Positions 12,122-24,310 of a stretch of DNA of 64,000 nt are shown here, piece by piece; positions within the stretch are counted from its first letter, which is position 1, and each line of letters starts with the position of its first letter. This stretch comes from Lunularia cruciata (taxonomy: Eukaryota > Streptophyta > Marchantiopsida > Lunulariales > Lunulariaceae), in assembly GCA_948567375.1 (NCBI GenBank), contig OX419757.1, positions 62,868,001 through 62,932,000 of the forward strand. The letters run 5' to 3'. The translations under genes were made by a program, and so were the position numbers. The notes beneath the pieces were generated by a model, which worked only from the letters and a program-made list of their open reading frames with translations, was not told the origin of the DNA and ran no database searches.

Positions 12122-13320
12122 CCTGGCTTTGTACTCAGACAAGGCATACAGTTGCACACACAATTTATATTTGAAAATGTTACTCGTCCTTTCTGACTTG
12201 GATTTACCATCTCAACTGAACCCGGAGGGGCCGTCACTTCGAGCGCTTTATGGTGCAGTACAGAACTTCCAACGGAATACATACAGTATTTCAAACGTCA
12301 TAATTGCGCTCGATACCTGCCCGCCCGGTTCCCGGCTTCCAGCCCCTTGCCGGGCAAACCAATAATCACACAGTTATGAGGCCGAGTCGTCTTTCTCGTC
12401 ACCTTCAATAGGATCGTTTCGCGTCCTATAGGGACAGGTAGAAAACCCTCCCCTTTCCTTCAGCATGCAGCACGATACAGTATTTAGACGGGTAAACCCC
12501 CTTACTGCAGGAACTGGGACAAGGGAGAGAAAAGCTCCACGCTTTTTGTTGGCTCCTTCTTGTAGTTTTGCTTATTGATTCGAATCAATGCCGAGAAACT
12601 AGCGCATAACATAATCAACACCACACGAGATTAGGCTCCTTATCGGTGCTAATAAAGAGGCTTATCATTACACCACTCTTTCCGGTTGAATGCCACTGAT
12701 ACAGGCCACCTTGTGTGATGCGAGAATCAGATCACTGGTTCCTCACGGAATCCAGCATTAGGGACATAAAGGGACAAAGCTATAGCGGAAGTGAGAGTTT
12801 TCAAGGCCGGGAGATGTTGCCTTCTGACTGGCGAGGACGGAGATAAGATGGTGTGGTAACCGACACGCGGCGGTCATTACGATGACTAAAACAAGACGCG
12901 AGAGTCAGCAAAGGAGGAGATTTTCCCACCCAAATAATTAAGCTGTCAGAGAATGCTCTATGGCTTCCAGCTGGGCTTGCGGAAGCCAGCAAAGTTTAAC
13001 GGCATGTGCCCTCCCTGACGGACCGAGCCTTTTCCCGAACCTGAGCTAAGCTAGCTGTGCCAAGCCAATCCACTTCTGGATCCGGAGTAGGAAACCTGCA
13101 AAACCTTGCGGAGAATCTGCCCCCACCAGAGTATCCAACGCCTTTTCGGGAATATTCACTTTTCGGAATCTTTTAGAACACCGCAGCACCTCGTTGCTCT
13201 TCAACCAGGGAAGAAAGGATGTCGCTTTTCCTCAAAGGACCAATCAAAGACCTCTTCCCGACTCGTTTATTCTAATTTCTTATTGGAAATATTGGTGCAG
13301 TAGGGCCTATTTTTCATATC
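12122..13320. other. Intergenic, no gene seen
   Basis: Mixed-composition DNA with only short frames. It holds one perfect 16-bp palindrome, ATTGATTCGAATCAAT, at 12574-12589. Probably distal AIR9 promoter and spacer. Confidence 0.5.
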
Positions 13321-13414
13321 GATATTACTGGGTTTAGTTCCATTCTACCTCGTTTTTCTCTCCCTTGTACGGCTTGATGGGGTCTTCCCATTGTTCTGTG
13401 TGGTCACCTTTTTA
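13321..13414 (+). repeat. Hairpin repeat family, copy 1 (diverged)
   Basis: It shares with the other copies the order TTTAGTTCCATTCTACC, CTCTCCCTTGTACGG and CTTGATGGGGTCTTCCCAT. The GCGGTCGCC end is decayed to GTGGTCACC. The sequence CATATCGATA just before it recurs near copy 8, so the unit may extend further left. Confidence 0.75.
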
Positions 13415-13869
13415 GATTATTTCTTATTGGATACGTTGCTACTTCCGAACATATCCTAGAACATCACTTTGTCCTTCTTCCCTTGAGAGCACTCTCCTGT
13501 TTACCCGAATCTCCTCCAACCATCAGAACGGAGAAAACTATCAACCGGAATTCCTCGAACAGCGAACCAATCAATCTGCATGGGGTATGAGAGCCCGAGT
13601 GGGTTCCTCCCGAAGCGTTGGGAGCCGACTTGAAATTTGAATGATGAACTGCCCTAGCTGTGTCTTTGGAGTGCATCCTTCGTTCCTTCCATGATCTGAG
13701 GGCCAGGCCAAGGCAAGGCAAATCATCACCACACTCACTGGTTGGGAATGTGCATCTTATTGCAAGTCAAAACGGCTGTGAGTCTTATCTGTTGTTCTGT
13801 CTGTTTGATGTATGCGCTCTACTGTTTAATAATAACTGTGCAGAGTACAACAACGTTCTCTCTCTCTCG
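13415..13869. other. Intergenic, no gene seen
   Basis: Short frames on both strands show no recognisable motif. The stretch ends in a CT-rich tract that leads into the tandem repeat. Confidence 0.4.
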
Positions 13870-14012
13870 CTCTCTCTGGTTTCGGTCAGAACTGAAACTC
13901 TCTCTCTAGTCTTCGGTCAGACGTGAAACTCTCTCTCTTTCTAGTATTCGGTCAGAACTGAAACTCTCCTTTTGTTCTCTCCCTGGTTTCGGTCAGCACT
14001 GAAACTTTCTTC
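13870..14012. repeat. Four-copy tandem repeat with an inner palindrome
   Basis: Four units of about 35-40 bp, each with a version of TTTCGGTCAGAACTGAAAC joined by CTCTCT tracts. The core is a near palindrome (GTTTC..GAAAC, GTCAG..CTGA). The copies differ by a few substitutions. Confidence 0.8.
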
Positions 14013-17000
14013 CTGACAGACACGGAACGTCGGTGGTGGAAGGTCCCAACGTCCTTTTGTGAAGCCTGAGGAAAGGAGTCTCGAATACTTCCAATTTGAT
14101 GGGATATAGTAGTGGTTGTTGTTCTCCTAACCCACAGTAGGTCCGCATACTGTTGGATTAATGATCATGTCTTCATTTGATGATCAAGGCTGAGTCGTTG
14201 AACAGTTTGCAAATATTTTGAGCTCATTATTCACTCTTATCACTAGTTTTGCTTTCAGAACTATTGAGGGGAGGGGAATATAATCATGAGCTCTTAAAAA
14301 CAAGAAGTAAATTTTAAGAAAGCTTAAGCTATTAAAAGTTATGAGTAATCATGATATCATTATTGAACCAGGTGACATAGTGTTTGATTGATGAGAATGA
14401 TAGTGTTATTTGTTTTGGTCTCCACGTCGAAAGTGCATTCCCTCCTCCTTTTGGAAAGAAAAGCCAAAAGTACCTGTGCTTTATTGTATTAGATTCGTCT
14501 TGACATGCAGTATATATTAAGCTACTCCTTTTTTACTTTAATTATTTTAAAAAGTCACGTATTGAACAATATGTATCATCAACCAACATCAATATTTTAA
14601 TTTCAATCCAAAAATCATAGAAATAAGATTGTTTTCTTTTCTTCGGAAAGCCTAATTTCTTGTATCCGATCATTTTATTTCCATAATATAAATCAAAAAT
14701 ATCTGCACATTCTAAATGCATAATTGGAACTGAACACATTCACAGGCAATTAACATACGCACTGGCACTTATATTTAAGTTCAACAGACAACAAGATTTA
14801 AGTTCACCAAGTATAAAATAATTTCTCTTTTCGATAATTATTCTAAATTACAAACATGCCTTCAAGAAATTGAAATCTTATGTACATTAAGACATATCTG
14901 TAATTAGACAATGTATAATTTTAATTTTAATTAATTATTATTACATAGCTCAATTTTAGGATATAAATATTTTCATATTTATAACACATAATCCTATTAT
15001 TTTATGAAAAGCGAAATTGAATATACTGCTTTCCTACTTCTGAAATTTCACATTTGTATTTCTTGCTAATTTAGAAACATCGTACCGTTTACATCAATCT
15101 GTTTTCTTAATTTCTCGATGGGAAAAAAAAAACATATCAAAACACTTGACGGTTTACAATTAATTGTTAATAAAACTGGATGAGAAACAAAACTCTCCTT
15201 CTCTCTACAAGAGCCGATTCCTTATTATGATTAATATTTACATTCAAGTAAACATTCAAGAAGTAACATGCAATTTGTATACTGTGCATGCATGCAAGAG
15301 AATGTCTGAAGAAGACAAGAGTGCTACAGACAGCCTCCGAAAAAGCCTTCAACCATTACTCAAATCAAATATAAAATTTCGAGAATCAAATATTAGTTTA
15401 GGAGAAGAGAATACACTGCGACTAATGTATCATACGTGTGAAACGGCTATACATCATGAGTTCGTATATTAAAATCAATTAATTCTAATGTATGATTTTG
15501 GCATTGTATTGGTACTTTTAATAGTTATATTAAGTTTATAGTTGCAAACCTTTGGACCTTACGGATTGATTAGCAAAATTGGTTTTGAACTTTTGATATA
15601 ATAATAGTATCAATATCTTGAAACATGAAATTAGAACTTGGAAGCTTCAGTCCTTTTCCAGATCTCATCACCAAGTGATTACCGACAAAAAGAAGGTATC
15701 GTTACAGCTTGATTTGATTGATGGGATGTGAGTAAAAGATAATAATGTAAGGGTCTTACACACGTATAATGTCTAATCTTATTTCAATTTTCAAATTCAT
15801 TGTAATAAAGATATGATCTGTAATTTTTGTTTAATTAAAGATGGATTAGAAATTAATTCTATGTATTTTGAATTTTTGTATCCGTTTATATCTGCGGTTT
15901 GTACTTTGAGCTAAATGAATGATAGGTTTAGGATTATTGAACTACATGAACGCGTAGCTACATGAATTACATACGGCTTATTCGCACAAATTATTTCAAT
16001 AAGAAGAAACAAGCTATTGTCAATATTTAATATAACTATTCATGACTGTATTTTGATTTTTTGATACCTTCCCATATTAGTCTCATATGATTGAAATCCG
16101 TCATAAATTTATTTCTGACAAATAAGATAAATACAGATTTATTTGGATGCTGCAATGATATATGAGCCCGTAGATAATGGCAGAGTGTGTTTGGAAGGAG
16201 GACTCCAGTAGAGAATAATTTAATATTGATGATACTTTTTAGTTATATAAATCATAAGCTAAATACAGAAGCCTTAATACGTATAATCTATAAGCCTTGA
16301 CTTACTTCTCAAACATGAAATAATCTACCATATGAAAATCAGCTAATTTTCCATACAGATATAAATATAATATCATAAAAAAGCATTAATATATACCTTG
16401 AAAGCCTTGGTTTCAAAGTAGGGATTCTAGTGGACAGGAGTCTTTAAAAGAGCTTCTATGCATGAAAGATTTATGTCCCATATTATATACATATTATTTT
16501 AGAGACTGGATTATTTCCCATTTCAGTGGGATATCTATTTTATTTAAATAAATTAAATATTAATATAGTATAAAACAAAATTTAAAATAAATAGTTATTA
16601 TAAAATTATAAAATAATAATTTGTAAGCTTAAAATCCATGACCTTCATTCCTGTAAGAATATATCAGTTTTAAGAAAATATGAACTTAGAAGATTTAATA
16701 AATCTACAATACTTGTAATATCTTTTATATTGATCATAACTACTACATAAGTATGTAACATCTAAACTCATTTTGGGTCAGTTTTTTCTCATTTTGAACA
16801 AGATTTTCATGTTTTTGCTCTAGCGACTGATCTTTTTAAGCATACAAATATTCATTATCATATACTTTATAACCTAACAACCTTGATATGCCTAGAATTA
16901 CAATAATAGATGGCAATAGGAGTTCCCAAACTTGTACTAGGCCCAATAATTAGTTGCCAACTATACCATAGAATTATTGGCTCTAGCGGTAAATCCACCA

Positions 17001-17336
17001 TCGGGTGCACCTTACACCCTATGGTGGATCTACAGCTCAAGCATAATAAATAAGATAGATCTATCATTGGGTGTAGCTTACCGCTAAAGCATAAAAAATA
17101 AAGCCTTTTTTGTAAACATCAAGAAGAAATAATTTTTTATTCATAAGTCTTATTAGTTTGTCTAAAAGACTAGTGCACAATGTACAAAAGAATTTATCTA
17201 CAAGGATTAAGATGATTTATGCATATGTAAACTTAAGTTCAAAATAGGCTAGAAGGCCAAATAATATGTATTGAAGGAAACAAACATGGAATACAAGAGA
17301 ACAAAAAATTAATGATGTAGAAATAGAGCTTGAAGC
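14013..17336. other. AT-rich noncoding region
   Basis: From about 14.2 kb the sequence becomes strongly AT-rich and stays so. Frames are short and full of Lys, Asn, Ile and Phe from composition. No transposon domain could be read. Probably decayed repeats. Confidence 0.5.
16984..17086. repeat. Nested hairpin, MITE-like
   Basis: Outer arms TAGCGGTAA (16984-16992) and TTACCGCTA (17078-17086) match perfectly. Inside is a second stem, ATCCACCAT-C-GGGTG against CACCC-T-ATGGTGGAT. No target duplication was identified. Confidence 0.5.
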
Positions 17337-18074
17337 AGTAATATTCCAAGGACAAGAGAAGAGAGAAAAAATAGATTACACACTCAACATTAGGTGCCCC
17401 GAAGGAGCACCTTCTCTTTATTATATAGACAAAGAGTATCTCCTCCAAGGAAGCTCCACCATAGGATTAGGTACACAGATAGATGACATGTCAGCAAGCT
17501 CCACCCTTGGATTACTTACTTGGATGGGTGACATGTCTATCTAGGTCTTATCTAGTTGGTCAAACAAGCTTTGACCAAAGGGAATCTTGTAGGAAATCTT
17601 CTTGTAGGAGTCTCAGAATCACGTAAGGTACCATTAGAAAGCTCTCAAAGAGACAAACCAGGGGGGAGGGAAGGCTAACATTTCCTTTATTTTGGGGGGG
17701 GGGGGAATTTGCACATTTTCGAGGCCTAATTCATCATTTATGTCTCCAAAATTGCCTTTAAAGATTTCAGGCATATTTTGGTTCCTACTCTATTAGTAGA
17801 AGTCCCTTTTTGGTGATACCACTTTCTGATATGTTTAGTCCATCATGTGTAACATCCTTCCAGATGTTACCAAACCAATTCTCATCTTTAAATCATATGT
17901 CTAGCTATTGATTCTAAGGTTCTCAAGTCTATCTCAATTTCTACTCTATAAGTAGAAGTACTCTTTTGATGACACTTCTATCTGATCTATTTTCACCATC
18001 ATGTATAACAATATTCTAGATGTTACCAAACCAAATTTCACATCTAGATCATATGGCTAGCTCTTGGTATTACA
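17337..18074 (-). mobile_element. Solo LTR, gypsy LTR family of about 740 bp
   Basis: Matches in reverse the LTRs at 20037, 47130 and 54686. It starts TGTAATACC at 18074 and ends near GTATTACA at 17337. Flanking 5-mers GAAGC (17332-17336) and AAAGC (18075-18079) are a one-mismatch target duplication. No internal element DNA adjoins it, so it looks like a product of LTR-LTR recombination. It includes a run of 13 or so G. Confidence 0.8.
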
Positions 18075-18740
18075 AAAGCCAATGCAAAATGAAAAAGTGC
18101 TAAAAGTCATTGCAAAACTAAATGCAAATCCACATGGGACAAAAGAGCCAATGTAGCCTACAAAGTAACATACTACAGAACTGAGTGATATAGATCTTCC
18201 AAAGGGTATGTTTGATAGGTGAGGAGAGAGTGGCTTAGACTTATTGGGAGCCCCTATTACCATTGCCCATTAGTGAAGACCCAATGCATAATAGCATTTT
18301 AGTGTGAGGGATACCTGCTAACAAAAGTAAGAAGTGAGCATGGTTGAATGGAGAGATAGTGCTCTTATGTTATGTAAAGAACCACAATGTTGTCTCAAAA
18401 AGGAGGTCATCAAAGTGATGATGAAGATGGCCAAAATCTCAACCGCCAATAGGAAAAATTTATCAAAGGTTAGTTGTCTTCTTTATCCTTGGCGGCAATG
18501 ATCACTACAACTCTCACCTATGTGCTTGCTTAGGTCAAGTACTGTGGTTGTAGTTGGTTTGTGATTACCACATCAAACAAGCAGTGTAGGCCATCTCTAA
18601 ACGAGAAAATGTCGGCCCTCACCTATAACGAGGAGGTCTTGGTAAATCCAACTATTGCTTAATCTAAACTTGGGAACAAGTGAAAAGTAGGATCTAAGCT
18701 ACTAAGTCCCATATGGCATTGTGGACTAGTGTGCTCTCTT
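18075..18740. other. Noncoding, probably repeat-derived
   Basis: No convincing gene. A 30-odd-bp piece around 'ctatttggcaagaggaag' occurs twice, near 18763 and 18809, at the start of the gypsy RNase H region that follows. Confidence 0.4.
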
Positions 18741-21000
18741 CCATATGGCATAATGTAAAATACTATTTGGCAAGAGGAAGAAGTGGATATAGGTGACCTC
18801 AAACAACACTATTTGGCAAGAGGAAGAAGTGGATATGGGGAACCACACAAGAATTGGCCTTTTAGGAATTGAAAGATGGATTATTATATGCACTAAAATT
18901 GAAATGGTATGACCCAAAATTGTTGATAAAGTTGGCTATAAATGCATTAGGCATAGCAATAAGAGCAATCATGCAACAAGAGTGACATGATGGATAACAT
19001 CCAATTGTATATTTCTCTTGATAGTTGTTATCAATAGAATGCAACTATCACACCACCAAGTGAGAAGGGTTGGCCATTGTCCTTGCAACCAAGCATTGGA
19101 AGTACTATCTTGGTGAGAAGGCATTTGTAGTGGAGATAGACCATAAACCTCTAGTCTACCTCAAGACATAGAAAGATCTATCTCATCGATAGATTTAGTG
19201 GGCAGAGTGGAGACAACAGTTCAACATGATAATCATATATGTGGAAGGCAAGAAGCAACTTGTAGATGTATTCACCCAAATGCTGATGGAAATCAATCTG
19301 GTGGTAGAAGTCAAGATGAACCTTGAATTTTGGCCAAGGATGCTAATGGCTACAAAAACCAATCCATAGATTATAGAAGCTCATTCATCCAAATGCATCA
19401 CCAACACTCAAGGACTTACCTTTTGTGATGGCAAGCTATGGATCTCAAATACCATGAACATAAGAACCACCATCCTAGCAAAATGTCATGATTCCGCCAT
19501 TGTAGGTCACATTGGAGTGAACAAGACCTTGGATGTAGTTAAAAACCATTAGTATTGGCCCAAGATGAGCAATGATGTGATGGAATGCATTCAAAGTTGC
19601 ATACTCTATTAACAAAATAAAGCTTCTAATCAAGTTCCCATAGGACTTCTTCAAACCCTCTCCACTCTTACACAACATTGGGAACAAGTAAGCATGGATC
19701 TAGTTTGTGAATTGCCCAAGACCACCTTAAGGTTTTACTTCATAATAGTCTTTGTCAACCAACTCAACAAAATGATTCATTTGTGTCCTATCACTAAGGA
19801 CGTGACTACTCCACAACTAGCTCAATTGTACTTAGATGTAGTCTTTTCTTACCATGGCTTGTCCCAAGTACTCATCACCAACAAAGGTACTCAATTCACA
19901 AGTTTGTTTTGGAGAACACTTTTTGGTTTTTTGAAACCAAATTGGCCATGCCTATAGCTTACCATCCATAGACCACTGGACAAATAGAGCAAGCTAATCG
20001 CATTATTGAAGATATGCTCTTGGGCTTAACCTTAGATGTAATACCAATAGCTAGACATATGATCTAGAGATGAAATTTGGTTTGGTAACATCTGGAATGA
20101 TGTTATATATGATTGACTAAGTATATCAAATAGAGGTATCACCAAAGAGTACTTCTACTAATAGAGTAGAAATCAAAAGATGCTTGGAAACTTTAGAACC
20201 AATAGTTAGAATATGATTTAAAGGTGAAATTTGGTTTAGTAACATCTAGAAGGATGTTACACTTGATGGAATAAGTAGATCAAATACAATTATCACCAAA
20301 AGATTACTTCTACTAATAGGGTAGAAATCAAAATATGCCTAAATAATTTCAGAGGCAATTTTGGAAGCCTAAATGGATGAATTAGGCCTCAAAAATGTGC
20401 ATATTCCCTCCTCCACCATGTTGGATATTGGCCTTCCCTCCACTAAGGCTGTCTTAGTGAGAGCTTTCCAATTATACCTCACTCATGTGATTTTTAGATT
20501 CCTACAAGAAGATTCCCTAAAGATTCCCTTTGGTCAAACCCTATTTGAGCAGCCAGATAGGACAAGGACCAACACATCACTCATCCAAGCAACTAATCTA
20601 AGGGTGAAACTTGCCAACATGTCATCCATCCATGTAGCTAATCCAAGGGTGGAGCTTCCTTGGAGTGGATCCTCTTTAGCTGTATAATAAAGAGAAGGTG
20701 CTCCTTTGGGGCATCAAAGTTTTGAGTGTAAAACTTGTATTTTCTCTTTTGTGTCTCTCTATTATCCTCAAGATATTATATTAGATGAGCAAGAGAGGTA
20801 AGACACCTTACTTCCATTGGTGAAATTTGTTTACAATAATTCAATGAATGCATCCACATGGGTCACACTATTATTCTTCATGTATGAAGAGCATCTTCTC
20901 ACTCCTTCAAGTTTGATGAAGATCCGTTTGGTGGCTACCAAGATTGCAACTATCAACCACACAAGGGTGATGAGGATCATATGGTTGAAGAATGGGTCTT
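18741..21000 (+). pseudogene. Ty3/gypsy RNase H and integrase remnant
   Basis: Translation shows a gypsy RNase H with landmarks such as IVLATKHWKYYLGEKAF and EIDHKPLVYLK, then an integrase with an H2C2-type zinc region and the core segment MDLVCELPKT (ORF 19694-19957). Many stops and frame changes interrupt it (for example after QELAF and in the zinc region), so it is dead. The integrase is interrupted at 20036 by a solo LTR and resumes at 20786. Gag, protease and reverse transcriptase are absent on this strand. Its sequence is close to the element at 52.6-54.4 kb. Confidence 0.85.
20037..20780 (+). mobile_element. Solo LTR nested in a gypsy integrase
   Basis: A 744-bp LTR starting TGTAATACC and ending ATATTATA, flanked by the exact 5-bp duplication TTAGA at 20032-20036 and 20781-20785. 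The coding sequence on the two sides joins to match the uninterrupted integrase at 53.9 kb. Confidence 0.92.
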
Positions 21001-21049
21001 GAAGACACCATATATTTCAACTTTTGGAATATTTCTTTGTGCTTGTTGG

Positions 21050-23867
21050 TCCACTAAAAGCTCAAGTTCTTCTCCAAGAGATTGGTCAATGGTGCAACCC
21101 CATAAACATAATAGTGGATGAACCATTGGTAAAAATTGGCCAATCTATTAAATACTTGTACTTCTATTACATCCTTTGGAGTAGGCCAATTAGTGATGGC
21201 CTTGATTTTCTCCTCTTCCATCTTGATCCCCTCCAATGAGATCTTGTGACCCAAGAAGGTAACTTCCTTCAGCTAAAAGACACACTTTGACTTCTTGCAG
21301 TAAAACTTCCATTGTTGTAGTTGTCTTAGGACTTCTTGCACATGATTTGTATGTTCTACTTCTATCTTGTTATAGATTAAAATGTCATCCAACAACACCC
21401 AATGCATTTGATACATGAAGATTTCTAGAGCATTATTGAGCCCAAAAGGTAGAACTCTCTATTCAAAATGTACATAACTTGTGCAAAAGGTGATCTTTTG
21501 ATATCCTCCTTATCAATGGAGATTGCCAAGAATCGTTGCAAAGATCCGACTTGGAGAAGTATTGTGCTCCACTCAATTGATCAAGCAAATCATCAATTCA
21601 ATGCAAGGGATATGCATTCTTCATTGTTTGTTTATTGAGCCCATAGTAATCAATACAAAAACAAAGTACTCCATCTTTCTTTGGAACAAATAGTACCGAT
21701 ACTCCCAAAGGAGATGTACCATGTTGTATGAAATCCTGCTCCAACAACTCCATAAGTATTGTTTGCAACTCCTCTAACTCCTTTAGTGAGAGCCAATAGA
21801 TTTGTCTACGCACTGGAGTACTCTCTAATAATAACTCAATCTTGAAGGCCATACCACAATTAGAAGGTAATCTCTTTGGCAAATCATTCAAAATTGTATA
21901 TGAAAACTCCTTAATATTTGATCAACCATTGCTTGATGAGGCTCTTGACACTCCTCTGATTCTCCTTGTGCAATTGGCTTGATCCATATTGCAAAAATAG
22001 ACTAATCTTCCTCTAAAGCTCGCTCTATAGCTGCTTCATTGATAAACTTCCCATCTAGGGACTTATTTTCCTTCAAAGCTTACTTTATGGCTAATTTCTT
22101 GATAAACTTTCCATCTTGGGACTTATCTTCCTTCAAAGCTTACTCTATGGTTTCTTTCTTGACAAAATTCCCATCTTGGGACTTATATGTTTTTGAAGCT
22201 TGCTCTTTGGCTATTTTCTTGACAAACTTCTCATCTTGGAATTGATTATTCTTAGGTGTCTTACTCAAAAGTGCCAAACAACCTAATTGGAAATTCCTAC
22301 CTTGGTGTTGTACTTGAATTTGTTGTGGGGTCCAATAAAATTAAACCTTATCAAGTTCAAACCAAAGTAGACCTAGAATGACATCATAATGTAGAAGTGT
22401 CACTACAAACCTCATACGCTCTAAGTACTCTTTCCCAATCTTGAAGGTAACAAGATGCGAGATACGGAATGTAAAATCCTTTCTGCCATCCGCCATCATC
22501 AATCTTCTTCCAATTATTGGTTTGATAGGAATATGAAATTCATTTGCTAATTACATGGACAAGCAATTTTTTGAACTTCTAAAATGAACCGAAATCCTAC
22601 AACCACAATCAATTATCATACCTTGCAAGTAAAGCAAACTTGCATAGGTTGAGCCTTCAATCCCGTTAGAACTAATCAAGTTCTCAATAGGTGGTTTGAA
22701 ATCTCTTATTAGGATTCCTCATTTCTTTGATCATTTTGCTCCACAAACTCCATATAGGTAATTTATCAAGGTTGCTTGTTCTTGAGTGGACATTCAACAA
22801 TGCGATATCTAATTTGGCAATAATAGAACAACTACCATTTTGTCATAATTTTTCTCTATATGTGCCAAGTGGTCTCTATTGAATAACACCAATTTCCATT
22901 GGTGCCGGCTTCTCCACCCATGTGTAGTGTATTGGTAGGTTCTATGAAGATCAAGGTCGAGATAAAGTTGTTGCAACCAAGGAATCAAAGCATTTGGCCA
23001 ACCGCATAGCTTCCTCCAAGTGTTGTGGCTCTTGCATAATTACCTCTAATTTGGTTTGTGACTTCAAGCTCTTCACAAATCAATCTAGAGCTTCACCTTC
23101 TAGTATATTTAGAATTTGCATGATGGTGTTCTAGAATTGTGTGATGTAGCTTATTATAAAGCCAATCTACTTCAACTCTGTCAACGTATCTTGTGCAGCT
23201 TGTGTGACATTTATAACTTGGAATCAACTAATTATTGCACTCTTGAATTTTTCCCATGTCAAGATTGGTGCAATAATTTGCCTTTCAACTTGCTCCACTC
23301 AAAATTGCCACCATAGCTTTGCTACTCCATCTAATTGGTGAGAAGCCAAAAGAATCTATTTCCATTCATTTTGACGATTGGTAGCTTCAAGATAACATTC
23401 ACAATCAAACATAAAATTCTTCATTTCACCCACAAGATTTTTGCCTTCAAAAACCTTGGGTTTTGGAAACTGGATTCAGTCTTTTCCTTCTCAAATTGGT
23501 ACTCTCTCTACGTGCTCTTGTTGTTGATGATCTTGTTCATCTAACAACATAGTAAGATACTCAATTTGTTATTGCATAGCAATGATAACCTTGGGTATTG
23601 CCACCGTGCTTACCACTCTATCACACCACCCTAACCTATCTAATTTATTAATACATAGATGCAACACATCCATTGTTCTTTATAAGTTACAACCGGAAGT
23701 ACCAAGGGTTCTTCAAAAAAGATGATTGTATTCAAAAAATCATGTCCAAAGCGTGAGGTGATGAAAATGTGAAATGATGTTTGGGTAGTACACGGACACA
23801 AAAATCCTAATAGTTTGGTGGAAATAGATTTGGTGGTCCATAAATTCCATCCATCCCATTGTTTTTT
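21050..23867 (-). pseudogene. Ty3/gypsy gag, protease and reverse transcriptase remnant
   Basis: Reading down the minus strand: a gag region (about 23480-22750; landmarks FEGKNLVGEMKNFMFDCECY and LDGVAKLWWQF) with a possible zinc knuckle; an aspartic-protease region (about 22640-22400; IIDCGC, where the family usually has DSG, and HYDVILGLLWF); a spacer of four 60-bp repeats; and a reverse transcriptase (ORF 21891-21598, [20 protein letters not shown]; then FLGHKIS and NWPTPKDV at 21254-21054). In-frame stops show it is inactive. It ends abruptly at LTNLLEKNLS, where RNase H should begin; RNase H and integrase lie next door in the opposite orientation. Confidence 0.85.
22020..22245 (-). repeat. 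60-bp tandem repeat (four copies) in a gypsy pol spacer
   Basis: Four units of 60 bp, each encoding about 20 residues on the element's strand around KSQDGNFVKK or KSQDGKFIKK. The period is a multiple of three, so copy number could change without shifting the frame; decay has since added stops. The unbroken frame on the plus strand is a shadow. Confidence 0.8.
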
Positions 23868-24310
23868 TGATACCAATGTAAACTACCAAGACCAAGGAGT
23901 GAAATAGAAGAATGGAAGATCATATTGGGACACTTGAGTATGTGAAACTCCAAATGCCTAGCATGAGCTTTGGCTTTGGTATTTATAGGGAACATACAAG
24001 GCTCCTGAGAAGCTTATCAATAAACTTCCTTGAGCCACTTTCTTGGAGTGCAAGCCAAGTTAACCGGGAAATTTCTTGAGAAACTTCCTTCTATAAACCG
24101 CCTACTTGGCATGAAAGCAAAGCTAGTTGGAAGCTTCTAGAAGCTACCTACTTGGGGTGTGAGCTAAACTTGTCCAATAGCTTCCCAAGAAGCTTCTTAG
24201 ATACTTTTGGAATATTTTAAGCTAATTTGGCCTATTCGTTACTTTGTTGGCCCTAACTAAATTTGTCACTAAACTTTGTATTGTTAGAAATACCCTTAAT
24301 AATAAAAGAC
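23868..24310 (-). mobile_element. 5' LTR and primer-binding site of the minus-strand gypsy element
   Basis: The minus strand reads ..GTTTACA, one base, then TGGTATCA (23875-23868), the usual plant primer-binding site complementary to initiator tRNA-Met. The LTR therefore ends at 23877. A TATA motif, CTATAAATACC, lies at 23989-23979 inside it. The outer edge near 24.3 kb is a guess. The sequence does not resemble the 740-bp LTR family, so this is a different gypsy family. Confidence 0.6.

Noticed and set aside
11407-12365. Several plus-strand frames of 78-201 codons upstream of AIR9
   Set aside because: CT-rich leader sequence gives Ser/Leu/Pro frames; no domain or splice pattern.
22039-22245. 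68-codon plus-strand frame with a repeating FPSWDL motif
   Set aside because: It is the antisense of the 60-bp repeats belonging to the minus-strand gypsy element.
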